DNA of 64,000 nt from Micromonospora cabrerizensis (GCF_022230955.1 NZ_JAKKFI010000103.1:37914-101913), one strand, 5' to 3'. Counted from the stretch's first letter, positions 40,102-48,833 are shown. Notes: generated from the sequence alone by a model not told the origin. Numbers and translations are program-made.

Positions 40102-41100
40102 ATGAGCAAGCTCACCCTGACCGGAGTCGGCGACGCCGCGCAGAATGTCCGGTTGGACCAGGACGGCGACCTGACCGTCGGTGCCCACGACGTGCTCCTC
40201 CAGATGGAGGCGGCACCCATCAACCCGGTCGACAACCTCTTCGCCAACGGCTGGTACGCCGTGCAGCCGACGATCCCCGGCTCGATCGGCTCCGAGGGCG
40301 TCGGACGGGTGCTCACCGTCGGACCGGCCGCCGACCAGTCCCTGACCGGACGGCGAGTGGTGATCCTCGGCAGCTACGAGCAGGGCGTCTGGGCCGACCG
40401 GGTCGTCGTCCCCGCTCGCAACGTGGTCGCCGTACCCGAGGGCATCGACGTCCTGCAACTCTCCATGGCGGTGATCAACCCGGTGACCGCCTACCTGATG
40501 CTCAACAGGTACGTCGACCTCAAGCCCGGCGACTGGATCGGCCAGACGCTCGGCAACTCCGCCGTCGCGCGCGCCGTGACCACACTCGCCCGGATCGCCG
40601 GCGTCCGGACGGTCAGCGTCGTCCGCAGCGAGAAGGCCGCCGAGCAGGCCCGAGCCGCCGGTGCGGACGTCGTGCTGGTCGACGGCGACGACCTGGCCGA
40701 GCAGACCACGAAGGCGCTGGACGGTGCCCGGCTGCGCATGGTCCTCGACGGGGCGGGCGGCGCCACCGCGGGCAGGCTCGCGACCGTGTTGGAGACCGGC
40801 GGCACCGTGGTCAGCTACTCGTCGGCCACCGGCGAGCCCCCGACCCTCCCACTGGGCAACCTCGTCTTCGGCGAGTTGGCGCTGCGCGGGCTGTGGGTCG
40901 TCAGCTGGTTCCACAACGCACCGCGCGCCGAGATCGAAGCGGTGATCGCCGAGCTCGTCGAGCTGGTGGCCAGCGGCCAGCTGGCCGTCCCGGTCGACTC
41001 CACCTTCCCGCTGCACCGCTACGCCGAGGCCCTCGCCCGCGACGCCTCTCCGGAGCGCGCCGGCAAGGTGCTCCTCACCTTCGACGCCACCCAGGCATGA
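40102..41100 (+). CDS. MDR-family zinc-binding-type dehydrogenase (quinone/enoyl reductase-like)
   Basis: 332 residues of the medium-chain dehydrogenase superfamily. The GroES-like half has P-I-N-P-V-D and P-G-S-I-G-S-E-G-V-G, typical of the ETR/quinone reductase branch, without a structural-zinc Cys cluster. The Rossmann half has V-T-A-Y-L-M-L and Q-T-L-G-N-S-A-V-A-R-A, as in 2-enoyl thioester reductases, followed by V-R-S-E-K for NADPH. It probably reduces a double bond of a small substrate or thioester. It is the first gene of an operon with an alcohol dehydrogenase and sits behind a shared promoter with CGNR. Confidence 0.85.
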   Translation: MSKLTLTGVGDAAQNVRLDQDGDLTVGAHDVLLQMEAAPINPVDNLFANGWYAVQPTIPGSIGSEGVGRVLTVGPAADQSLTGRRVVILGSYEQGVWADRVVVPARNVVAVPEGIDVLQLSMAVINPVTAYLMLNRYVDLKPGDWIGQTLGNSAVARAVTTLARIAGVRTVSVVRSEKAAEQARAAGADVVLVDGDDLAEQTTKALDGARLRMVLDGAGGATAGRLATVLETGGTVVSYSSATGEPPTLPLGNLVFGELALRGLWVVSWFHNAPRAEIEAVIAELVELVASGQLAVPVDSTFPLHRYAEALARDASPERAGKVLLTFDATQA

Positions 41101-41135
41101 CCGACCCGTCACGCCACGACCACGAGGAACTGATC

Positions 41136-42155
41136 ATGTCTGTGTACCGCGCGTACGAGGTCCAGGGGGCGGGACACTTCGCCCTCGTCGAGCGCGAGCT
41201 GACCGAGCCCGCCCCCGGGCAGGTACGCCTGCGGGTCGAGGCCTGCGGCGTCTGCCACAGCGACGCTCTCGCCGTCAACGGACTGCTGCGGCCGGACCCT
41301 GCCGTCCCGATCGTGCCGGGCCACGAGATCGTCGGAGTGGTCGACGCCGTCGGCGCGGGGGTCACGACGTGGCAGGTCGGTGACCGGGTGGGCGTCGGTT
41401 ATCTCAACGGTCACTGCGGCGCCTGCGAACAGTGCCGGCGCGGCGACTTCGTCAACTGCACCGACCAGCCCGCGACCGGCACCACAATGGACGGCGGGTA
41501 CGCCGAGGTCGCCTTCGCCCGGGCCAGCGGACTGGTCCGGATCCCGGACGGGATGTCCGCCGTCGACGCGGCGCCACTGCTCTGCGCCGGGCTGACCGTG
41601 TCCAAGGGGTTGCAGCAGATCGACGCCCGTCCGGGCGCCCTGGTGGCGGTACAGGGCATCGGCGGCCTCGGACACCTGGCCATCCAGTACGCCACCAGGC
41701 TCGGCTTCCGGGTCGCCGCGATCGCCCGCGGCACCGGCAAGGCGGAGCTGGCGGCCCAGCTGGGCGCCGAGCACTACATCGACAGCGTTGCCGAGCACCC
41801 CGGTGTGGCGCTGCAGCGCCTCGGTGGCGCGGCCGCGATCGTGGCCACCGCGGCCAGCGGCGCGTCGATGTCGCCCCTGATCCCGGGGCTGGCGCCGCGC
41901 GGCCGGCTGGTCGTCCTGGGTGCCGCGTTCGACCCGATCGAGGTGCAGACCAGCGACCTGATCTTCGGCACGCGGACGGTCAGCGGGAGCCTGACCGGCA
42001 GCTCCATCGAGAACGAGGACAACCTGCTGTTCAGCCAGCGGCAGGGCGTCCACTCGATGAACGAGGTCCTGCCGCTGTCCGAGGCGCCGAAGGCGTACGA
42101 CCGGATGCTGTCGGGCGAGGCCCGGTTCCGTGTCGTGCTCGACACGGCCGCCTGA
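41136..42155 (+). CDS. Zinc-dependent alcohol dehydrogenase (AdhP-like)
   Basis: 339 residues. Catalytic zinc ligands are in A-C-G-V-C-H-S-D (Cys and neighbouring residues) and P-G-H-E-I-V-G (His/Glu). The structural zinc site has G-A-C-E-Q-C-R-R-G-D-F-V-N-C, three of the four Cys clear. The Rossmann loop G-I-G-G-L-G is at about residue 172. It oxidises alcohols or reduces aldehydes with NAD(P). I chose ATG 41136 with GAGGA 7 bp upstream; the frame also opens at 41097, overlapping the previous gene. Paired with the upstream reductase for stepwise redox of one substrate (inferred). Confidence 0.9.
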   Translation: MSVYRAYEVQGAGHFALVERELTEPAPGQVRLRVEACGVCHSDALAVNGLLRPDPAVPIVPGHEIVGVVDAVGAGVTTWQVGDRVGVGYLNGHCGACEQCRRGDFVNCTDQPATGTTMDGGYAEVAFARASGLVRIPDGMSAVDAAPLLCAGLTVSKGLQQIDARPGALVAVQGIGGLGHLAIQYATRLGFRVAAIARGTGKAELAAQLGAEHYIDSVAEHPGVALQRLGGAAAIVATAASGASMSPLIPGLAPRGRLVVLGAAFDPIEVQTSDLIFGTRTVSGSLTGSSIENEDNLLFSQRQGVHSMNEVLPLSEAPKAYDRMLSGEARFRVVLDTAA

Positions 42156-42163
42156 GAGCACGG

Positions 42164-42214
42164 CCACGGGTTCGCGCCGCCGCCGCCGAACGCGGCGGGG
42201 GCGCGACCCCGTGG
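42164..42214. terminator. Bidirectional terminator between ADH and rtcB
   Basis: 15-bp arms (42164-42178 and 42200-42214) with one mismatch, core CCACGGG/CCCGTGG, ending exactly at the RtcB stop. An inner GCCGCC/GGCGGG stem lies in the loop. Confidence 0.7.
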
Positions 42215-43414
42215 TCAGCCCTTCACGCAGACCACCTGCTTGAGGTGCGCCACCACCTCGACCAGGTCCTCCTGCTGGGCCATCACCTCGGTGATGTCCT
42301 TGTACGCGCCGGGGATCTCGTCGACCACCCCGGCGTCCTTGCGGCACTCCACCCCGGAGGTCTGCGCGGCCAGGTCCTCCGTGCTGAACGTCCGCTTCGC
42401 CTGTGCCCGCGACATCCGCCGCCCGGCCCCGTGCGACGCCGAGCAGTACGCGTCCGGGTTGCCCCGACCCCGCACGATGTACGACCCGGTGCCCATCGAC
42501 CCGGGGATGATGCCCAGGTCACCCCGGCCGGCCCGGATCGCGCCCTTGCGGGTGACCAGCACGTCCACCCCGTCGTAGCTCTCCTCCGAGACGTAGTTGT
42601 GGTGGCACGAGATCGGCTCGTCGTAGGAGACCTGCGGGAACTGCTCGCGCACCACGCCGCAGAGCAGGGCCACCATGACGGCCCGGTTGCGGCGCGCGTA
42701 CTCCTGCGCCCACCACAGGTCCCGCCGGTACGCGTCCATCTCCGGCGTGCCGGCGAGGAACACCGCCAGGTCCCGGTCCGGCAGGTCGGCGTTGTGCGGC
42801 AGGCCCCGGGCCACCCCGATGTGCCGCTCGGCCAGCTCCTTGCCGATGTTGCGGGACCCGGAGTGCAGCATCAGCCAGACCCGGCCCTCGTCGGCGCCGC
42901 CCTGCTCCAGGCAGACCTCGATGAAGTGGTTACCCCCGCCGAGGGTGCCGAGCTGCCGCCGTGCCCGCGTCTCCAGCTGCGCCACCCGCCGGTCCAGGCC
43001 GGCGAACCGGCCCCAGAAGTCGTCCCAGCCGGCCTGCTCCAGACCACGGATCCGACGGGTGTCGACGGTGTCCTGCCGCTGGGCGAAGCCGACCGGGATG
43101 GTGGCCTCGATCGCCGAACGCAGCGCGACCAGGTCGTCCGGGAGGTCGGCGGCGGTCAGCGAGGTGCGGACCGCCGACATCCCGCAGCCGATGTCGACGC
43201 CGACCGCGGCCGGTGAGACGGCCTGTCGCATCGCGATCACCGAGCCGACCGTGGCGCCCTTGCCGAAGTGCACGTCGGGCATGACGGCGACGCCCTGCAC
43301 CCAGGGCAGCGCGCCGATGTTGCGCAGCTGCTTCGCGGCCTGCGGCTCGATGGCGTACGGGTCGGCCCAGACCCGGACCGGCGCCCGGGTGCCGGCGAGA
43401 GGGGTGAATCCCAT
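42215..43414 (-). CDS. rtcB: RtcB RNA ligase
   Basis: 399 residues. RtcB joins RNA 2',3'-cyclic phosphate or 3'-phosphate ends to 5'-OH ends using GTP and Mn2+. The motifs are complete: G-V-D-I-G-C-G-M (Asp and Cys Mn ligands), G-G-G-N-H-F-I-E (His ligand), L-H-S-G-S-R-N, C-H-H-N-Y (second His), and S-H-G-A-G-R-R with the guanylated His. It may repair RNA after stress or toxin cleavage. No archease gene is adjacent and no rtcA is seen. Convergent with the ADH gene. Confidence 0.95.
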   Translation of the reverse strand: MGFTPLAGTRAPVRVWADPYAIEPQAAKQLRNIGALPWVQGVAVMPDVHFGKGATVGSVIAMRQAVSPAAVGVDIGCGMSAVRTSLTAADLPDDLVALRSAIEATIPVGFAQRQDTVDTRRIRGLEQAGWDDFWGRFAGLDRRVAQLETRARRQLGTLGGGNHFIEVCLEQGGADEGRVWLMLHSGSRNIGKELAERHIGVARGLPHNADLPDRDLAVFLAGTPEMDAYRRDLWWAQEYARRNRAVMVALLCGVVREQFPQVSYDEPISCHHNYVSEESYDGVDVLVTRKGAIRAGRGDLGIIPGSMGTGSYIVRGRGNPDAYCSASHGAGRRMSRAQAKRTFSTEDLAAQTSGVECRKDAGVVDEIPGAYKDITEVMAQQEDLVEVVAHLKQVVCVKG

Positions 43415-43497
43415 CGTGGTCTCCTTCTGTCGTGCGGTGACCGATAAAGATCATGCGCTGATTGGCCGGGCCGCGGCGGCGGTTCGCGGAGACGAAA

Positions 43498-43528
43498 GGG
43501 CCGCCCGATCCCGGTGGGATGGGCGGCC
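43498..43528 (-). terminator. Terminator of the small ORF (minus strand)
   Basis: GGCCGCCC-GATCC and GGGATGGGCGGCC form a stem with a 1-nt bulge around the CGGT loop. On the minus strand it is followed by CTTTCGTC, a partial T-tract. It lies about 23 bp after the small-ORF stop and 84 bp upstream of the rtcB start. Confidence 0.6.
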
Positions 43529-43550
43529 GACGGACGCGTCAGCGTCGACG

Positions 43551-43676
43551 TCAGTCGCGGCACCCCGACTCGCTGCGCCGCAATGGGCGGCAGACAAGAT
43601 TTTTGGCAGTGGTGAGCACAGCGGCGCCGACGGGGAGCAGGCGCGAGGCGGCATCGGTGCGGACGCGTCGCGGCAC
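43551..43676 (-). CDS. Small ORF, 41-residue basic protein of unknown function
   Basis: 41 residues, not recognised. It starts with GTG 43676 (P-R-R-V-R-T-D-A-A-S-R-L-L-P) and has a short hydrophobic centre (V-G-A-A-V-L-T-T-A) and a Cys/Arg tail. The pI is strongly basic; the hydrophobic part is too short for a normal membrane helix. GAGGGGAG lies 6 bp upstream. It has its own promoter (-35 TTGCGG, -10 TAGTCT) and terminator, making an independent transcription unit between rtcB and the WYL gene. Codon bias cannot prove it at this length. Confidence 0.5.
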   Translation of the reverse strand: MPRRVRTDAASRLLPVGAAVLTTAKNLVCRPLRRSESGCRD

Positions 43677-43720
43677 GGCGTACTCCCCTCGGGGTGTGAT
43701 CGGTTGACCTTGCACGGACG

Positions 43721-43749
43721 AGACTAGGAGCGCCACGGCGCGTCCGCAA
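43721..43749 (-). promoter_or_regulatory. Sigma-A-like promoter for the small ORF
   Basis: On the minus strand TTGCGG (43749-43744), 17-bp spacer, TAGTCT (43726-43721). The start of transcription would be near 43714, leaving about a 38-nt leader with the ribosome site. Confidence 0.55.
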
Positions 43750-43809
43750 TGGATATCCGCGCCGTCGGCGCGGCGCACTCCCGGGAAGCCGTGGGGCAGA
43801 CTCGCGGGC

Positions 43810-44769
43810 ATGGTGGAGACCTCCGTACGGCTGCTGCGGCTGCTGACCCTCCTCCAGGTCCGCCGGGAGTGGTCCGGAGCGGAGCTGGCCGAACGACTTG
43901 CGGTCACCACCCGCACGGTCCGCACCGACGTGGAGCGGTTGCGGGTGCTGGGTTACCGGATCGAGTCACACCCCGGTGTCGCGGGCGGCTACCGGCTCGG
44001 TGCCGGGTCCGCGCTGCCACCGCTGCTGCTCGACGACGACGAGGCAGTGGCGGTGGCCGTCGGGCTGCGGGCGGCCGCGGGTGGGTCGGTGACGGGCATC
44101 GAGGAGACGTCGCTGAGGGCGCTGGCGAAGCTGGAACAGTCGCTGCCGTCGCGGCTGCGGCACCGGGTGGACGCCCTGCGCGCGGCAACGGTCTCCGCCG
44201 CGGGCGGCGGCCCGACCGTGGACGCCGACACGCTCACCGCCGTCTCCACGGCGGTGCATCACCGGGAGCGGCTGCGGTTCGACTACGCCGGGCACGACGG
44301 CACGGCCACCGTGCGCGATGTCGAGCCGTACCGGCTGGTCTACACCGGGCGGCGATGGTACCTGCTGGGGTGGGACACCGACCGGGCCGACTGGCGCACC
44401 TTCCGCGCCGACCGCATCCGACCCCGGGTGCCGACCGGCCCCCGCTTCACGCCCCGGGAGCCGCCAGGTGGCGACGCGGTCGCGCACGTGCTGCGCGGCG
44501 TCGGCTCCACCGCCTGGCCACACCCGGCACGGGTACGCCTGCACGCCTCGGCCGAGCAGATGGCGCAACGGATACCGACCACGGCGGGCCTGCTGGAGGC
44601 GATCGACGGGCAGACCTGCCTGTTGCACACCGGCGGCGAGTCGTTGGGCAATCTCGCCGCCTTCCTCGGCACCCTCGAGGTCAACTTCGACGTGCTGGAC
44701 CCGCCGGAGCTGCGCGCCGTCCTCCGCGACGTCGCCACCCGGTTCGGTCGGGCCGCTCAGGTGTCGTAG
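43810..44769 (+). CDS. WYL-domain transcriptional regulator, paralogue of the 9.4-kb gene
   Basis: 319 residues. It has the same plan as the regulator at 9426-10400: HTH-11 (about 6-60), linker, WYL domain with R-R-W-Y-L-L-G-W-D and D-W-R-T-F-R-A-D-R-I, and a C-terminal WCX-like part. The two share long near-identical stretches (L-P-P-L-L-L-D-D, L-R-A-L-A-K-L), so they are paralogues from one family. Its targets are unknown; the divergent small ORF unit at 43551 shares the intergenic region. The last 13 bp overlap the convergent gene at 44757. Confidence 0.88.
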   Translation: MVETSVRLLRLLTLLQVRREWSGAELAERLAVTTRTVRTDVERLRVLGYRIESHPGVAGGYRLGAGSALPPLLLDDDEAVAVAVGLRAAAGGSVTGIEETSLRALAKLEQSLPSRLRHRVDALRAATVSAAGGGPTVDADTLTAVSTAVHHRERLRFDYAGHDGTATVRDVEPYRLVYTGRRWYLLGWDTDRADWRTFRADRIRPRVPTGPRFTPREPPGGDAVAHVLRGVGSTAWPHPARVRLHASAEQMAQRIPTTAGLLEAIDGQTCLLHTGGESLGNLAAFLGTLEVNFDVLDPPELRAVLRDVATRFGRAAQVS

Positions 44770-45218
44770 AGGCCGTCCCAGGGCGGGTCGAACCCGAGCT
44801 CGTCGGGGACGAACTCGGCGTGGTCCTCGCCGTCGTAGTCCTCCGATCCGTCGATCAACCCGAAGACGTGCCCGTCCACCTCGACCTGGAACAGCGCGAT
44901 CGCGATGTCGGTGAACTCCCGACCGGGCAGTGTGTCGAGCCACTCGGCGAGGCGAGCCTCGGCCCGGTCGATCGAGGCCTCCTCGTCCTCACTGGTGCCC
45001 GCGAACCAGATGTCCGAGTCGGTGTGCACGCCGTCGGCGTCGAAACGGTGCAGCACCGCGTACCACCGCTTGTGGCGGTACCAGTCGTCTTCGGCTCCGG
45101 AACCGTCCTCGAGGGTGGCGGTCACGGAGCCGAAGAACTGGCCCTTGTCGTACCGGCCGATGGAGCCGGTGTGGTAGTCGGCTTCGTACGCGATCGGCAC
45201 GCGGTCGGGAATTGCCAT
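44757..45218 (-). CDS. HycA-like protein of unknown function
   Basis: 153 residues, acidic. The start M-A-I-P-D-R-V-P-I-A-Y-E-A-D-Y and G-R-Y-D-K-G-Q-F-F match proteins annotated in actinomycetes as 'formate hydrogenlyase regulatory protein HycA'. That name gives no support for hydrogenase regulation here, since no such genes are nearby. L-H-R-F-D-A-D-G-V-H and a Glu/Asp-rich C terminus suggest a small alpha-beta fold. ATG 45218 is the only sensible start; longer frames run into the lectin gene. Convergent with the WYL gene by 13 bp overlap. Confidence 0.7.
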   Translation of the reverse strand: MAIPDRVPIAYEADYHTGSIGRYDKGQFFGSVTATLEDGSGAEDDWYRHKRWYAVLHRFDADGVHTDSDIWFAGTSEDEEASIDRAEARLAEWLDTLPGREFTDIAIALFQVEVDGHVFGLIDGSEDYDGEDHAEFVPDELGFDPPWDGLYDT

Positions 45219-45241
45219 GCCGGGACAGTACTGCAGCCGAT

Positions 45242-46552
45242 CTATGCCTGCGGCACCAGCCGGAAGGACTGCGCCGCGGTGCCGTTGCAGGCGTACTGGA
45301 CGAGCTGGACGCTGTCCGCCGTGGACGCCGCCGGCACGTCGAGACACTTGCCGCTTAGTCGGTTGACCAGGCGGTAGTAGCCGCCGCCCTCGGATTCGGC
45401 GCGCCACTGCTGGTTGTTGCCGCCGCTGTAGGACCAGAGCTGGATCGGCGCGGAGTCCGCCGTCGACACGTTGGTCACGTCGAGCACCTGGGCGCTGTTG
45501 TTGCGGTTGTTGACCCGCAGGTAGCCGCCGCTGGTCGGCACGAACTGGTACTGCTGGGCGGTGCTGCCGTTGCAGGCGTACTGCTGGATGGCGGTGCCGT
45601 TCGCGCTGGCGGCGGCCCGGGCGTCGACGCACTTGCCGCTGCCCCGGTTGACCACCGTGTGCCAGGCGGTGGGCGAGATCGGGCCGTCCGTCGGCGGGGG
45701 CGTCGTCGGGGGGACGGTGCCGGCGCCGGCGAGCCAGTGCAGCCCGTCGATCAGCAGCTGGTTCTGCTGGGCGCTGTCGAAGGTGGATGACAGCCCGGTG
45801 TTGGTGTTGTAGTTCATCGCGTTGTGCCCGAAGTTGGCGTAGAGCATCTTGTACTGCCGGTTGCTCCAGACCAGTGGGTAGTAGCCGCCGTACCAGGACT
45901 GGTTGGGGTCGGTGCCGACCGGGAAGCTGGACGGGTCGACCGAGGCGAGGATGTCGATGTTGGGGTTCTGCCGCAGGTCGTTGCTCCAGGAGTACCACTC
46001 GCTGATCGAGGAGGGGTACGTCGCCGGCAGGTTCCGGGTGGCCGGGTGGGTGCGGTTGTCGGCACGCATGGTGACCCGGGTGGGTCCCCAGGTGTTCGTC
46101 TGGAACGAGCCGGTGCCGAGGAAGGTGTTGTAGTACCAGCTCCAGCTCGACGGGTTGGTGGTGAACGCGCTGACGTGGAAGCCCATCCACGCCCCGCCGT
46201 TCTGCATGTACTGCTGGAACGCGCCACGCTGCGCGGTGGGCGGCGCGTCGTCCAGGAACATGACGACCTTGTACTGGGCCAGGTTGGCGGTGTTCAGCAG
46301 ACCCCAGTTGTTGGTGGCCTCCCAGGAGAAGCCGTGCTGGGCGGCGGCCTGCGGGAACCAGGCCCGGGCGTCCCTGACGAAGTCGATGTGCGCGGCGTCC
46401 CACGTGCCGTTGTAGAAGGCCAGGACCTTGAACGTCGGCGCGGCCTGCGCGGAACGCGAGGCGTTGACCGCGAGGCCGGCGCTCAGCGCGACCAGCAGAG
46501 CGACGAACAGCGACAAGACTCGTCTGGTACGGGAGGAGAGTTCTGCGATCAC
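45242..46552 (-). CDS. Secreted ThuA-like protein with ricin-type carbohydrate-binding domain
   Basis: 436 residues. A Sec signal (about 1-38, S-A-Q-A-A) precedes a ThuA-like domain (about 40-275) with V-V-M-F-L-D-D-A-P-P, N-G-G-A-W-M-G-F-H-V-S and a P-V-G-T-D-P segment. A Pro/Thr linker leads to a beta-trefoil ricin domain (about 295-435). The repeats V-N-R-G-S-G-K-C-V-D, the Q-x-W motifs (Q-Q-W) and I-Q-L-W are characteristic. It likely acts on plant or microbial polysaccharides outside the cell. GTG 46552 has AGGGA upstream. Confidence 0.87.
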   Translation of the reverse strand: MIAELSSRTRRVLSLFVALLVALSAGLAVNASRSAQAAPTFKVLAFYNGTWDAAHIDFVRDARAWFPQAAAQHGFSWEATNNWGLLNTANLAQYKVVMFLDDAPPTAQRGAFQQYMQNGGAWMGFHVSAFTTNPSSWSWYYNTFLGTGSFQTNTWGPTRVTMRADNRTHPATRNLPATYPSSISEWYSWSNDLRQNPNIDILASVDPSSFPVGTDPNQSWYGGYYPLVWSNRQYKMLYANFGHNAMNYNTNTGLSSTFDSAQQNQLLIDGLHWLAGAGTVPPTTPPPTDGPISPTAWHTVVNRGSGKCVDARAAASANGTAIQQYACNGSTAQQYQFVPTSGGYLRVNNRNNSAQVLDVTNVSTADSAPIQLWSYSGGNNQQWRAESEGGGYYRLVNRLSGKCLDVPAASTADSVQLVQYACNGTAAQSFRLVPQA

Positions 46553-46710
46553 CTGATCGTCCCTTCGGTGGGGACGCGCGCCGCCGCGTCGGCCTGCTTC
46601 TGTTCACAAGCTTTACAGATAGACGAAAGATTATGTCGTGCACCGGGTGGCGTCAATCGTGAGCCGACCGATTCGGGTGGGATTCCTGCGGCAGCGGGTA
46701 CCCCAGCGCA

Positions 46711-47898
46711 ATGACCAGCCCGGACGCGGTCGACGTCGACCAACCGCTCGCCGTGGACGCACCCGCCGCTCCGCACGACGCTAGCGGCGAGCGGGTGCCG
46801 ATCCGCGACCTGGCCGGCCTCGCGCCGACGGCCCGACCGGCGCGCCGCTGGACCCCGGGCCGGGTGGTGGCCACCCCGGCCGCGCTCGACCACCCGCACG
46901 GCCAGCGGATCGTCGAGCGGGTGCAGGCGCAGGGCATCGAGGTGGAACACCTGCGGTCCAACCGGCTCACCGGGGTACGCGGGCAGACCGACCGGGAGAC
47001 GTACGCGCGCGCCAAGGGGACCATGGCGATCGTGGTGAGCCCGCCGTCGCGGCGCAACCTGCAACCCATCGCGCCCAGCGCCGACTGGCGGGTCGACCTC
47101 GCCGAGGGCTGCCCGGCGCACTGCCAGTACTGCTACCTCGCCGGATCACTGTCCGGCCCGCCGGTCACCCGGGTGTACGCGGACCTCGACGACATCCTGG
47201 CCGGGCTGGCCGCGTACGCCGGTCGGGGCACGGTGACCAGCCGCAACACGCGACGCGCCGACGAGGGCACCACCTTCGAGGCGTCCTGCTACACCGACCC
47301 GCTCGCGCTGGAGCACCTGACCGGGAGCTGGCGGCGGGCGGTGCAACACTTCGCCGACTGGGACGCGCCCGTGCAACTGCGCTGGACCACCAAGTACGCC
47401 GACGTGGGCACCTTCGTCGGGCTGCCGCACGCCGGCCGCACCCGGGTCCGGTTCAGCGTCAACTGCGCCCCGGTCAGCGAGCGGTTCGAGGGCGGCACCG
47501 CCCGGGTGCCGGACCGTCTGGCCGCGCTGCGTCGGCTCGCGCTCGACGGCTACCCGGTCGGGCTGACCATCGCGCCGATCATCGCGCTGCCCGACTGGCG
47601 GGAACGCTACGGCGAGTTGCTCGACCAGGTCCGCGCGGCGGTCGACGGGGTCCCGGAGCTGGACCTGACCGCCGAGCTGATCACCCACCGGTTCACCCCG
47701 GGCAGCAAGGAGGTGCTGCTCGGCTGGTACCCGCGGACCCGGCTGGAGATGGACGAGGAGTCCCGCAGCCGCAAGCACGGCAAGTTCGGCGCGGTCAAGT
47801 ACGTCTACCCCCGCGACACGATGGCCGAGCTGCGCGGCTGGTTCACCGATGAGCTGGCCGCCCGCGTGCCCGCCTGCCGCATCCTCTACTGGACCTGA
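46711..47898 (+). CDS. splB: Spore photoproduct lyase family protein (radical SAM)
   Basis: 395 residues. Radical-SAM signature C134-x3-C138-x2-C141 (C-P-A-H-C-Q-Y-C), which binds a 4Fe-4S cluster and SAM to reverse 5-thyminyl-5,6-dihydrothymine dimers in spore DNA. The family-typical E-G-C-P-A-H-C-Q-Y-C-Y-L and R-F-S-V-N are present, with a further Cys at 193 (S-C-Y-T-D) that might be the catalytic hydrogen donor, though I could not map it surely. A disordered N terminus (1-50) precedes the barrel. The gene is alone; presence of SPL fits a sporulating actinomycete. Confidence 0.88.
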   Translation: MTSPDAVDVDQPLAVDAPAAPHDASGERVPIRDLAGLAPTARPARRWTPGRVVATPAALDHPHGQRIVERVQAQGIEVEHLRSNRLTGVRGQTDRETYARAKGTMAIVVSPPSRRNLQPIAPSADWRVDLAEGCPAHCQYCYLAGSLSGPPVTRVYADLDDILAGLAAYAGRGTVTSRNTRRADEGTTFEASCYTDPLALEHLTGSWRRAVQHFADWDAPVQLRWTTKYADVGTFVGLPHAGRTRVRFSVNCAPVSERFEGGTARVPDRLAALRRLALDGYPVGLTIAPIIALPDWRERYGELLDQVRAAVDGVPELDLTAELITHRFTPGSKEVLLGWYPRTRLEMDEESRSRKHGKFGAVKYVYPRDTMAELRGWFTDELAARVPACRILYWT

Positions 47899-47909
47899 TC
47901 CCGCGACGA

Positions 47910-48764
47910 TCAGCCGACCGACGAGCGGGCGACGGGGGCGGTGAAGAACGTGTCCGGGTACGGCTCGTCGCGCAGGCTGTAGTGCCACCACTCGCGGTCG
48001 TAGTTGACGAACCCGGCGTCGGTCATCAGCCGTTGCAACAACCGGCGGTTGTCCCGTGCCGTCCCGGTGATCCGGGGGTCGGCGGTGTGCGCCCGGGAGT
48101 CGAAACAGTCGAAGCCCGTACCCATGTCGATGCTGTTGTCGGCGAATCGCTGCCCCGGGGGCGCGGTGCACGCGACCAGCGGCTGCCCGGCCCGGTACGG
48201 GGGTTGGCTGGCGGCCGGTTCGTCGACCAGGGTCAGGTCCATGGTGCTGCCCCGGCTGTGCGCGGTGGGCGCCCCGATGTACCCCTCGGCGAAGAGCCGG
48301 TTCTTGGCCACGTCCGGGTAGAACTCGGCCTTGGTCTGCTGCTCACCGGGGCGCTTCGACCAGGCGACGAAGTCGTCCACCGCGGGCTGCGGGCGGTAGC
48401 AGTCGTACACCTTCAGGCTGTGCCCACCGGCCAGTGCGGCGTCCTGCACGCGGCGCAACGCCTCGGCCGCCTTCCGGGTGAGCAGGCACAGCGGCTCGCG
48501 GTAACCGGTGATCGGGCGGCCGACGAAGTTGTGCGGTGTCGCGTACCGGATGTCGGCGTGGATGCGCGGGTCGAGGTCGGTCAGGACCACGAACCCCGGT
48601 AGCCGCTCACCGGGGGTCGGCGTCGGCGGGCTCACCGGCGCCGGCGTCGGCGAGGGGCTCACCGACGCCGGCTGTGGCGCGGCGGGCGCTGGGCGGGGCT
48701 CCGGCCGCGAACAGCCGCCGAGCAGTGCGACGAGCGCGAGCATGACCCCGAAGCGGTTACCCAC
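47910..48764 (-). CDS. VanX-like M15 D-Ala-D-Ala dipeptidase lipoprotein
   Basis: 284 residues. Lipobox L-L-G-G-C (about 14-18) places it outside the membrane, unlike cytoplasmic VanX of resistance clusters. A Pro/Ser/Thr-rich stalk follows. The VanX domain has S-R-G-S-T-M-D-L-T-L (metal-binding His one residue before, in A-H-S-R-G, and Asp) and the catalytic E-W-W-H-Y near the end. It probably cuts D-Ala-D-Ala dipeptide or stem termini. GTG 48764 is chosen; TTG 48767 is equally possible. Ends 12 bp from the convergent SPL gene. Confidence 0.87.
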   Translation of the reverse strand: MGNRFGVMLALVALLGGCSRPEPRPAPAAPQPASVSPSPTPAPVSPPTPTPGERLPGFVVLTDLDPRIHADIRYATPHNFVGRPITGYREPLCLLTRKAAEALRRVQDAALAGGHSLKVYDCYRPQPAVDDFVAWSKRPGEQQTKAEFYPDVAKNRLFAEGYIGAPTAHSRGSTMDLTLVDEPAASQPPYRAGQPLVACTAPPGQRFADNSIDMGTGFDCFDSRAHTADPRITGTARDNRRLLQRLMTDAGFVNYDREWWHYSLRDEPYPDTFFTAPVARSSVG

Positions 48765-48820
48765 CAACCCTGTCTATCAGCCGCGCTCGGGTCGCCGCGG
48801 CAACTGCGCCGATACGTTTC

Positions 48821-48833
48821 CGGAAGATTTCCG
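48821..48833. promoter_or_regulatory. LacI-type operator candidate
   Basis: CGGAA-GAT-TTCCG is a perfect 5-bp inverted repeat 148 bp before the LacI start and 57 bp before the VanX-like gene's start. A similar TTCCGGGAATTCCGG lies at 50064-50078 beyond the LacI gene. It could be its operator, shared by the divergent lipoprotein gene. Confidence 0.35.

Noticed and set aside
43677..43925. Upstream extension of the small ORF (minus-strand frame to 43925)
   Set aside because: It runs through the promoter and into the WYL gene; the ribosome site and promoter fit the internal GTG at 43676.
44757..45218. Formate hydrogenlyase regulation from the HycA-like name
   Set aside because: No hydrogenase or formate genes nearby; the name is a legacy annotation.
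44757..46643. 628-codon minus-strand ORF joining the HycA-like and ricin regions
   Set aside because: It only opens because the HycA frame is unblocked upstream; the lectin gene is coded in another frame with a clear signal peptide.
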